A stretch of DNA of 12,393 nt from Nitrospirota bacterium (GTDB lineage Bacteria > Nitrospirota > Nitrospiria > Nitrospirales > Nitrospiraceae), in assembly GCA_016201805.1 (NCBI GenBank), contig JACQCB010000025.1, forward strand, positions 1 through 12,393, in the 5' to 3' direction. The position numbers and the translations under genes were made by a program. Numbering within the stretch: position 1 is the first letter of the stretch; the number at the start of each line of letters is the position of its first letter. Below, one piece after another: positions 5,176 to 10,785 of the stretch. The notes under the pieces were generated by a model. The model was given only the letters and a program-made list of their open reading frames with translations. It ran no database searches and was not told the origin of the DNA.

Positions 5176-7164
5176 TCAGCAACACCGGTCGATAGAAAGT
5201 TTCACGCCGCCGCCCGCGGACGTGCCGCCCCCGAGGGGCACGCCGCCAGGCCCCACGATAACCTCGTGGCTCGTGTAGGGCCGGCCTTGCACGATATAGC
5301 CATACCATTGCCTCGCGCTGTCCGTCAGCACGACGACCGCCAGAACCGCCACGATCCCGACCAGCCCCGCGTCCAGATAGAGGGCGAGCGCCTCGTCTCC
5401 CCCGGCCGCACCGGCCTTGGCCGCGAACAGAAAGAACAGCTCGTAGGAACCGGCCAGCGTGACGACGCCCACGAACAGCATCGGCGCCGCCGTCACCCAG
5501 AGATACCGGACCTTGCCCATCTTGATCAGCACGGTCGTGCCGACGCAGAGGGCCAACGTGCCCAGCAACTGGTTGGCGGCCCCGAACATGGGCCAGATCG
5601 TGGCGATGCTGCCGGTGCCGATCAGGTAGCCCCAGGCTCCCACCACGAGGGCGCTGCTCAGGATCACCCCCGGCCACCAGTTGATCCGCCGCAGCGGGCC
5701 GTAGACGCGTCCGCCCATTTCCTGGACGAGGTACCGCGCCACCCGCGTGCCGGCGTCGATCGTGGTCAGGATGAACAGCGCCTCGAACAGCAGCGCAAAC
5801 TGGTACCAGTAGGCCATTAGGTGGGCCATGCCGGGCAGGCCGGCAAAAATGGACGCCATGCCGACCGCCAGCGACACCGCGCCGCCCGGACGTCCCGCGA
5901 CCTCCGCCTCGACCAGACGCGAGAGCTCATCGAGCCTCGCCACCGGGAATCCCATCGCCGCCAGCGCGTCGGGCGAGAGCAGGCTGTTGATCGCCAAGTA
6001 ATCGCCGGGCATGAGGACCGAGGCCGCGATCAAGGCCATCACGCCCACGAAGCTTTCCATCAGCATGGCGCCGTAGCCCACGATCGCGTGCGACTCGCGC
6101 GCAATCATCTTGGGCGTCGTGCCGGAGGAGACGAGCGCATGGAAGCCGGAGATCGCCCCGCAGGCGATCGTGATGAACACGAACGGGAACCACGAGCCGG
6201 GAATGATGGGCCCGCCGCCGTGCACGAACCCGGTCAGGCGCGGCATCTCGATCGTCGGCGCCAGTACGACCACGCCCAGCCCCAGCAGCGCCACCACGCC
6301 GACCTTCATGAACGTCGAAAGATAATCGCGCGGCACCAACAGCATCCAGGCCGGCAGCACCGAGGCCAGAAATCCATAGCCAGCCAGGAGCCAGACCAGC
6401 GTGGGCCGCTCGAACGAAAACCAGCCGGCGACCTCCGACTGGCCGACGAGCCGCCCGGCGATCACCGCCGCAATCAGCAGGACGACCCCCAGGGCCGACA
6501 TCTCGCCGACGCGGCCGGGCCGAAATTTCTGGAGGTAGAAGCCCATCAGCAACGCGATCGGGATCGTCATCGCGATCGTGAAGGCGCCCCAGGCATTCCG
6601 GTACAAGGCATTGACCACCGCCAACCCCAGGCCGGCCAGGGCGACCACCACGATGAAGAGCACGGCAACGGCGGTGGCGGTCCCGGTGACGGCGCCGATC
6701 TCATCCTGCGCAATCTCTGGGAGCGACCGGCCGTTGCGTCTCATCGACGCGACCAGGATGACAAAGTCCTGGACCGCCCCCGCCAGAACCGCGCCGATCA
6801 CCAGCCACAGAAACCCGGGGAGAAAGCCGAACTGCGCGGCCAGCACGGGCCCCAAGAGCGGCCCGGCTCCGGCAATCGCCGCGAAGTGGTGTCCGAACAG
6901 CACGTATTTGTTCGCGGGATAAAAGTTCGTGCCGTCCTGCAAACGGTGAGCGGGAGTGATGCGCGCATCGTTCAGTTCAAGGACGCGGCGGGCCAGAAAG
7001 CGCCCGTAGAACCGGAAGGCCAGGACGTAGAAGCAGACGGCGGCCACCACCAGCCACAGGCCGTTCACCTTCTCGCCGGGGTTGAGGAGCCCCGTGACGA
7101 AGCCGAAGGCCACCGCGCAGAGGACCGCCGCCAATCCCCACAATATCTTCATCCCACCGTGCAT
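5176..7164 (-). CDS. cstA: CstA family carbon-starvation transporter
   Basis: CstA/BtsT proteins are inner-membrane transporters with many membrane spans that import pyruvate or peptides under carbon limitation. The 662 residues carry the family's strongest signature at about 77-111: DGTNFYPANKYVLFGHHF, followed by AAIAGAGPLLGPVLAAQ, then AGAVQDF and RRNGRSL near 128-147. Other landmarks are SGTTPKMIARE, the MPGDYLAINSLLSP loop, and ANQLLGTLALCVGTTVLIKMGK near the C-terminal domain. Hydrophobic segments run throughout, leaving a polar tail ending DRCC. ATG 7164 is the first start; ATG 7152 (MKILWG) is the alternative. A promoter TTTACA-N17-TAGGAT (7202-7174) puts the transcript start at about 7167, so mRNA from ATG 7164 would be almost leaderless. 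Divergent from the HEPN gene. The exact substrate is not readable. Confidence 0.92.
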   Translation of the reverse strand: MHGGMKILWGLAAVLCAVAFGFVTGLLNPGEKVNGLWLVVAAVCFYVLAFRFYGRFLARRVLELNDARITPAHRLQDGTNFYPANKYVLFGHHFAAIAGAGPLLGPVLAAQFGFLPGFLWLVIGAVLAGAVQDFVILVASMRRNGRSLPEIAQDEIGAVTGTATAVAVLFIVVVALAGLGLAVVNALYRNAWGAFTIAMTIPIALLMGFYLQKFRPGRVGEMSALGVVLLIAAVIAGRLVGQSEVAGWFSFERPTLVWLLAGYGFLASVLPAWMLLVPRDYLSTFMKVGVVALLGLGVVVLAPTIEMPRLTGFVHGGGPIIPGSWFPFVFITIACGAISGFHALVSSGTTPKMIARESHAIVGYGAMLMESFVGVMALIAASVLMPGDYLAINSLLSPDALAAMGFPVARLDELSRLVEAEVAGRPGGAVSLAVGMASIFAGLPGMAHLMAYWYQFALLFEALFILTTIDAGTRVARYLVQEMGGRVYGPLRRINWWPGVILSSALVVGAWGYLIGTGSIATIWPMFGAANQLLGTLALCVGTTVLIKMGKVRYLWVTAAPMLFVGVVTLAGSYELFFLFAAKAGAAGGDEALALYLDAGLVGIVAVLAVVVLTDSARQWYGYIVQGRPYTSHEVIVGPGGVPLGGGTSAGGGVKLSIDRCC

Positions 7165-7173
7165 TGTGGCGGT

Positions 7174-7202
7174 ATCCTAACAAGCCCGCAGGGTGCTGTA
7201 AA
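7174..7202 (-). promoter_or_regulatory. Promoter of cstA
   Basis: On the minus strand, TTTACA (7202-7197, 5 of 6) and TAGGAT (7179-7174, 4 of 6) are separated by exactly 17 bases. The predicted start of transcription is about 7167, only 3 bases from ATG 7164. Confidence 0.45.
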
Positions 7203-7228
7203 TGGGCATACTAGGCCGGGAGAGAACA

Positions 7229-7257
7229 TTGATTTACCGGATTGCAGCGCCTATACT
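7229..7257 (+). promoter_or_regulatory. Promoter of the HEPN-MNT module, predicted leaderless
   Basis: TTGATT (7229-7234) and TATACT (7252-7257, 5 of 6) are separated by 17 bases. Seven bases on from the -10 is position 7264, which is the GTG start codon itself. No Shine-Dalgarno sequence precedes this GTG, which agrees with leaderless translation. Confidence 0.5.
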
Positions 7258-7263
7258 ACCGAC

Positions 7264-7647
7264 GTGAATCCTGATGCGCAGAGATGGAAAGAGTTGGCCA
7301 CGTATGATCTCGCAACAGCAGAAGCAATGTTGGCATCAGGGCGCTACTTGTACGTTCTCTTCTGCAGTCAACAAGCGGTTGAGAAGCTGCTCAAAGCGAT
7401 AATCGTTGAGCGCTCTGCGACATTCCCGCCTCGGACTCATGACCTCGTCCAGCTTGCCCAAGTCGCAACGGTCGCGCTATCAGAGGAACAGGATCTGTTC
7501 CTTCGCAAGTTGACCAAATACTACATCGGAACACGTTACCCGGAAGAAATCAGCGCGCTCGCCAAGGATGCGACACGGGAGTTGGTCGAACAATCCCTGC
7601 TTCGAACAAAGGACGTTGTCAAATGGCTCGAGACGTTGCGGAAGTAG
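7264..7647 (+). CDS. HEPN domain protein, probable toxin of a HEPN-MNT pair
   Basis: HEPN proteins paired with a minimal nucleotidyltransferase form abundant toxin-antitoxin modules in which HEPN is usually an RNase. The 127-residue product starts (M)NPDAQRWKELATYDLATAEA, the usual start of this family, followed by YLYVLFCSQQAVEKLLKAII (helix with the conserved CQQA/SQQA-E-K pattern), PPRTHDLVQLA (55-65) and KYYIGTRYPEE (85-95). Candidate catalytic residues are R57/H59 and R91, but I cannot say which make up the Rx4-6H motif here. GTG 7264 was chosen because it matches the family N-terminus exactly; the frame is open far upstream only because it is antisense to cstA. It overlaps the MNT gene by 25 bases. 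Confidence 0.85.
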   Translation: MNPDAQRWKELATYDLATAEAMLASGRYLYVLFCSQQAVEKLLKAIIVERSATFPPRTHDLVQLAQVATVALSEEQDLFLRKLTKYYIGTRYPEEISALAKDATRELVEQSLLRTKDVVKWLETLRK

Positions 7648-7946
7648 AAACCATCGCTAAGCGAGCGGTTTCGCTGCTGCGGGCGCGGATTCCCGTCACA
7701 GAAGCCTACCTGTTTGGGTCATACATGGAGGGCACGGCGCGTGAAGACAGCGATATCGACATCGCCGCCTTCAGCCCCGATGCTGACGCCATGAACTTTG
7801 AAACGAAGGTGGAGCTAGCTGTCAATATAGAACGCCAGATTGAGGCCCCCGTTGAACTCCATCTATTCGGAACAAAGAACCTCGCTGAAGCCCGCCCAAC
7901 CAATTTCTTCGGGTATCTCCTTGCTCACGGCAAGCCGCTTGACTGA
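7623..7946 (+). CDS. Minimal nucleotidyltransferase (MNT), probable antitoxin of the HEPN-MNT pair
   Basis: MNT proteins of this type (MntA-like) are small DNA-polymerase-beta-fold nucleotidyltransferases; MntA of Shewanella neutralises its HEPN partner by adding AMP. The 107 residues contain the catalytic GS-x10-DxD pattern: LFGSYMEGTAREDSDIDIAAF with GS at 32-33 and D44/D46. The usual third carboxylate appears as E78 (VELHLF), a conservative change. It starts at ATG 7623, inside the last 25 bases of the HEPN gene in another frame, which suggests translational coupling. HEPN-first order with overlap is common for such modules. Whether it transfers AMP or another nucleotide is not visible. 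Confidence 0.85.
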   Translation: MARDVAEVETIAKRAVSLLRARIPVTEAYLFGSYMEGTAREDSDIDIAAFSPDADAMNFETKVELAVNIERQIEAPVELHLFGTKNLAEARPTNFFGYLLAHGKPLD

Positions 7947-7971
7947 CTCCCGGAAAGTTGAGGGGTATCTC

Positions 7972-8037
7972 ATGACTGTTTTGCAAGAAAATGGCCCGTG
8001 GGAACTACTCGAAGGTCGAAGCAGTTTGCCACGTTGA
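7972..8037 (+). pseudogene. Short ORF with good ribosome-binding site, possibly a broken gene
   Basis: ATG 7972 follows GAGGGG by 6 bases. The frame encodes MTVLQENGPWELLEGRSSLPR and stops at TGA 8037. The sequence looks like the beginning of a longer protein rather than a complete one. In the +1 frame the reading continues with a protein-like stretch (VCHVERPDVLNAYSSSRP) to a stop at 8105-8107, so a frameshifted remnant is possible. It lies 25 bases after the MNT stop and ends 103 bases before the end of the convergent aminotransferase gene. I cannot name the family. Confidence 0.25.
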
Positions 8038-8140
8038 GCGTCCCGATGTTCTGAACGCCTACTCTTCGTCCCGGCCGCTTGAGCATCGACCGAAATTCTC
8101 TGGATGAAAACCCGAAACCTTAACGGTGCCGCGTCGCCCG

Positions 8141-9232
8141 TCAGCGGACGGCAGCCGTCTCCAGCACGCGCTGGAAGGCGGAGAGAAAGCCCTCGATATC
8201 CGGCTCACTCAACGCCCCCATGTTGGCGACCCGAAAGATTTTGGATGCGAGCGGCCCCTGGCCGGGTGCGATGACATAGCCCTGTTCCTTCAGGCGAGCG
8301 TGGAGCGTCTCATAGCTCAGCCCGGCGGGAAGATGGTAGGCCGTGAGACCATTGGAGTGCAGTTCCACCGGCAGAACCGGCTTCAGCCCCAGCTCGTTCA
8401 TCTTGTGGCGGATCGCGGCGGCCGCCTTCTTGTAGCGCAGGATGCGGTTGGCGAGCCCTTCTTCCAACAACTCCGTGAGGGCTTCATCAAGCGCGCAATA
8501 GGCCTGCACCGCCGGCGTGAAGGGAATCCGTCCTCGTTCTTCATTCTCATAGTAATGCGGCAGGTACAGATACCAGGACCGTTTCGGATAGCCCCTCATC
8601 CGCTCCATGAAGCCCTTGCGCACCAGTACGAAGGAGACGCCGGGCACGCCCTGAATGCCTCCCTGGGCGGCGCCGGCGACCATGTACAGATGCGGCCCGG
8701 CAATGTCCAGCGCTTCGCCGCCCAAGCCGCTCACCGCATCCACGATGAACACCCGGTTCTGGCTGTCCACCACCTCCGCGATCTCCTTGACCGGATTGAT
8801 GAGACCGGTCGTCGTCTCATGGTGCACCATCGCCACCGCATAGACTTCAGGGTGCTGCCGGAGCGCCAGCCGCAGCCTTTCCGGATCGGGCCTGGCGCCC
8901 CAATCCAGCTTGAACTCAGCCACGCCCAAGCGGGGGATGGCGAGGATGGAGGCCATCTGTTCTCCATAGACCCCGTTGTTGATGACCAGGGCCCGTTTTC
9001 CATGCGGCAGGGAGGAGAGGAGCGCGGCTTCGACGGCCATGCTCCCGGAACCGGTCATGATCACCGCCGTATAGTCCGACTCGGCCCCCGGCACAAACGC
9101 CCGCAACAGCTTCTGCCTGATGCCGTGCAGGAGTTCCGCAAACTCCGGTTCCTCATGGCTGAGCGCCGGCCGTTGCAGCGCCGCGCACACACGCGCCGAA
9201 AGATGCGCGGCCTCTGGAGTCAAGAAGATCAT
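8141..9232 (-). CDS. PhnW-like class V aminotransferase lacking the PLP lysine
   Basis: The fold and motifs match 2-aminoethylphosphonate:pyruvate aminotransferase and its alanine-glyoxylate relatives: TGSGSMAVEA (60-69, phosphate-binding turn), NNGVYGEQM (85-93), VHHETTTGLINP (136-147), FIVDAVSGLGG (162-172, with D165 that would contact the pyridine nitrogen), IQGVPG (193-198), ELHSNGLTAY and FRVANMG (333-339, substrate-carboxylate Arg334). PhnW has its Schiff-base lysine in ANKCIQGVPG, 26 residues after this Asp. Here the same ungapped position is G191, in AGAAQGGIQGVPG, and no lysine lies within ten residues. Codon 8662-8660 is GGA. The enzyme may be inactive as a transaminase, or use PMP or PLP in an unusual way. 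ATG 9232 has AAGGAG 7 bases upstream. Last gene of the three-gene operon; 363 residues, full length. Confidence 0.85.
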   Translation of the reverse strand: MIFLTPEAAHLSARVCAALQRPALSHEEPEFAELLHGIRQKLLRAFVPGAESDYTAVIMTGSGSMAVEAALLSSLPHGKRALVINNGVYGEQMASILAIPRLGVAEFKLDWGARPDPERLRLALRQHPEVYAVAMVHHETTTGLINPVKEIAEVVDSQNRVFIVDAVSGLGGEALDIAGPHLYMVAGAAQGGIQGVPGVSFVLVRKGFMERMRGYPKRSWYLYLPHYYENEERGRIPFTPAVQAYCALDEALTELLEEGLANRILRYKKAAAAIRHKMNELGLKPVLPVELHSNGLTAYHLPAGLSYETLHARLKEQGYVIAPGQGPLASKIFRVANMGALSEPDIEGFLSAFQRVLETAAVR

Positions 9233-9253
9233 CAGGTCGCTCCTTGTTTTCTG

Positions 9254-9341
9254 TTGTCAGTGATCAGTGATGAATGATCGGATACCCGCTATCGGACGAG
9301 AGGTTTCATCGTGCTGAACACCGACGGCTGATCGCTGACAG
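9254..9341. repeat. Inverted heptad array C1 between decarboxylase beta and aminotransferase genes
   Basis: Left arm 9254-9281 has four 7-base units TTGTCAG, TGATCAG, TGATGAA, TGATCGG. Right arm 9321-9341 has CCGACGG, CTGATCG, CTGACAG, which on minus read CTGTCAG, CGATCAG, CCGTCGG. The arms are imperfect inverted repeats around a 39-base centre. The right arm begins 5 bases after the beta-subunit stop (TAA, 9349-9347). Confidence 0.65.
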
Positions 9342-9346
9342 TTCTG

Positions 9347-9928
9347 TTATTCAATGGCCTTTCGAAATCGCTGGGTGATCTGGGACGGCTCGAGCGGCAC
9401 CCACCCGACGTCCTCCGCCTGCTCCGAGACTTTCACGAGCAGAAAGCCGGGGCCGTCCTTGCCCAGCAGATCCTTGAACTCGTAGACGAGGTCTTCCCGC
9501 TCCCGCACCCGCTCGACGTGCGCATACCCGGCCGCTTTGGCCACCTGGTCCAGCCGCACCACCCGCGCATAGCTCGGCTGATTGCCGCTGCTCCCATAGA
9601 CTTCGTTGTCCAGCACCACGTGGATGAAATTCTTGGGCTTGAGCGCCCCGACCGTGCCCAGCGTCCCCAGCCCCATCAAGACATTGCCGTCGCCGTCCAA
9701 CACGACCACCTTCTTGGTTGGCTTGGCCAAGGCCAGGCCCAACCCGATCGCCGCCGCCATCCCCATGGACCCCATCATATAGAAATGGGTCGGGCGGTCC
9801 GCCAGCTTGAACGCCTCACGCGAGGGAAAGCCGTTGCAGATGATGACCGGGACGTCGCCGGGAATCAGCTCCAGCAACGCCTGAATGGCCCGCGCACGGC
9901 TCTGGATCGTGCCTTCTTCCGGCCTCAT
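9347..9928 (-). CDS. ThDP-dependent decarboxylase, beta (PP-domain) subunit; phosphonopyruvate/sulfopyruvate type
   Basis: This is the pyrophosphate-binding half of a split thiamine-diphosphate decarboxylase like ComE or the C-terminal half of phosphonopyruvate decarboxylase, which turns a 2-oxoacid with a C3 phosphonate or sulfonate into the aldehyde. Of 193 residues, 51-60 (MMGSMGMAAA) and 75-82 (VVLDGDGN) fit the ThDP site; VLMGLGTLGTVGALKPKNF leads to LDNEVYGSSGNQPS with N108, completing the GDG-x25-30-N magnesium/ThDP motif. A basic-acidic C-terminal tail follows. ATG 9928 is the only start; its ribosome-binding site is weak. It is 170 bases downstream of the alpha gene, with heptad array C2 between. 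Acetolactate synthase and other ThDP enzymes are ruled out by size and the split architecture. Confidence 0.85.
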   Translation of the reverse strand: MRPEEGTIQSRARAIQALLELIPGDVPVIICNGFPSREAFKLADRPTHFYMMGSMGMAAAIGLGLALAKPTKKVVVLDGDGNVLMGLGTLGTVGALKPKNFIHVVLDNEVYGSSGNQPSYARVVRLDQVAKAAGYAHVERVREREDLVYEFKDLLGKDGPGFLLVKVSEQAEDVGWVPLEPSQITQRFRKAIE

Positions 9929-9952
9929 CGCAGATGGCCCGACGTAACAAGC

Positions 9953-10095
9953 GTGACGAGTGATGGGTGACGGGTGACGGGTGAAGAAACCTCTTCTTGG
10001 CTGACCGCAGGCGGCTTTCGATGCGTCCCTCGCGTCCTTCTCATCGACGGCTTGTCCTTCTCACAACTCATCACTCGTCACCTGTCACCAGTCAC
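9953..10095. repeat. Inverted heptad array C2 between decarboxylase alpha and beta genes
   Basis: Left arm 9953-9987 has five 7-base units: GTGACGA, GTGATGG, GTGACGG, GTGACGG, GTGAAGA. Right arm 10061-10095 has five on the other strand: TCACAAC, TCATCAC, TCGTCAC, CTGTCAC, CAGTCAC (GTGACTG, GTGACAG, GTGACGA, GTGATGA on minus, then a decayed unit). The centre, 9988-10060, holds nothing recognisable. The right arm begins 3 bases after the alpha-subunit stop. Confidence 0.8.
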
Positions 10096-10098
10096 TTC

Positions 10099-10596
10099 CT
10101 ACGGCTGAATCCCCCGGACCACGCCGGGCTTCAGGAGCAGCGCGACCGGGATGTGTTCTTTCATAAACGTCTGCGCCACCCAGTTGAAATCATCCAGGGC
10201 CGTGGCATCCGAAAGGGTTCGATGGGGAATGCGCACCGTGTCCAGCAGGGGCGTCATGACCTGCCCCATGCTGCGATGTTCCGGCGCATCCCGGCCCTCG
10301 AAACCCCGCCAGGCCACGATCAACAAACAGGGCTGCCGATAGAGCAGGTTCAACGAGAGCAGCGTGGTCAGGGACGTCCCCAGCCCCGCATTCGACATGA
10401 GCACCGCCGGGACCCTGCCGCCCAGGTAGACGCCGGCCGCCATCGCCACCGCCTCGTCTTCTCGAACGGCCTGGGTATAGAGCCGGCGCGTCAGCAGCGT
10501 CTCGATGACTCCCGCCAGCAGCACATCTGGGACGCCGGTGAAGAAATCGAATCCGATGTCCTCCAGCGCTTGGACGAAGGCCTCGCTCTCGATCAT
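10099..10596 (-). CDS. ThDP-dependent decarboxylase, alpha (Pyr-domain) subunit; phosphonopyruvate/sulfopyruvate type
   Basis: This is the pyrimidine-binding half of the split decarboxylase, partner of the gene at 9347-9928. The 165 residues show DFFTGVPDVLL (17-27), the ThDP-activating glutamate in VREDEAVAMAAGVYLGG (44-60), LMSNAGLGTSLTTLLSLNLL (66-85) and the diagnostic AWRGFEGRDAPEHRSMGQ (95-112), which resembles WRG...DEPQH of phosphonopyruvate decarboxylase more than the ComD form. I chose ATG 10596 (MIESEAF) because AGGGGAG lies 4 bases upstream and the family starts here; the frame runs open to 10692 with an unlikely Arg-rich sequence. The promoter at 10670-10698 precedes it. Phosphonopyruvate is the likelier substrate by motif, but with no PEP mutase nearby this is not settled. 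Confidence 0.85.
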   Translation of the reverse strand: MIESEAFVQALEDIGFDFFTGVPDVLLAGVIETLLTRRLYTQAVREDEAVAMAAGVYLGGRVPAVLMSNAGLGTSLTTLLSLNLLYRQPCLLIVAWRGFEGRDAPEHRSMGQVMTPLLDTVRIPHRTLSDATALDDFNWVAQTFMKEHIPVALLLKPGVVRGIQP

Positions 10597-10669
10597 CCGC
10601 TCCCCTCGTGACCGGACATGACGACGCGCGCACCGGACAGGACCACGACGGCCGGCGCAAAACGGTCGC

Positions 10670-10698
10670 ATTATAGCGAGGGGGAAAGACATTCACAA
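10670..10698 (-). promoter_or_regulatory. Promoter of the decarboxylase/aminotransferase operon
   Basis: On the minus strand, TTGTGA (10698-10693, 4 of 6) and a perfect TATAAT (10675-10670) are separated by exactly 17 bases. Transcription would start near 10663, with a leader of about 67 bases before ATG 10596. Confidence 0.6.
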
Positions 10699-10704
10699 CC
10701 GGCG

Positions 10705-10727
10705 GGCGCCTCGCGACCGGAGGCGCC
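10705..10727. promoter_or_regulatory. Perfect 8-bp inverted repeat between divergent promoters (operator candidate)
   Basis: GGCGCCTC (10705-10712) and GAGGCGCC (10720-10727) are exact inverted repeats with a 7-base spacer. The site lies between the minus-strand -35 (10698) and the plus-strand -35 candidate (10730), where one regulator could control both. It has no T-tract, so a terminator is less likely. The regulator is unknown. Confidence 0.4.
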
Positions 10728-10729
10728 GA

Positions 10730-10758
10730 TTGCCTTCATCGCGCGATCGTGCTACGGT
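10730..10758 (+). promoter_or_regulatory. Weak promoter candidate of the exported-protein gene
   Basis: TTGCCT (10730-10735) and TACGGT (10753-10758) are 17 bases apart. The start of transcription would be about 10765, 21 bases before ATG 10786. The -10 match is poor (3 of 6). Confidence 0.25.
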
Positions 10759-10785
10759 GCCGCTCTGGTCCAGCGTGAGCGCGAA

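Noticed and set aside
5821..7263. Very long plus-strand open frame (from 5821) antisense to cstA and joined to the HEPN gene
   Set aside because: It mirrors the codon bias of cstA. The product is an Arg/His/Gln/Asp-rich sequence with no domain until the HEPN start at 7264, where family similarity begins.
8126..9277. 383-codon plus-strand open frame antisense to the aminotransferase
   Set aside because: Shadow frame without motifs; the minus strand has a full PhnW-like protein with a good ribosome-binding site.
10618..10785. Upstream extension of the exported-protein gene to ATG 10618
   Set aside because: It would bury the signal peptide behind 56 residues and cross the divergent promoter and palindrome; no ribosome-binding site precedes it.
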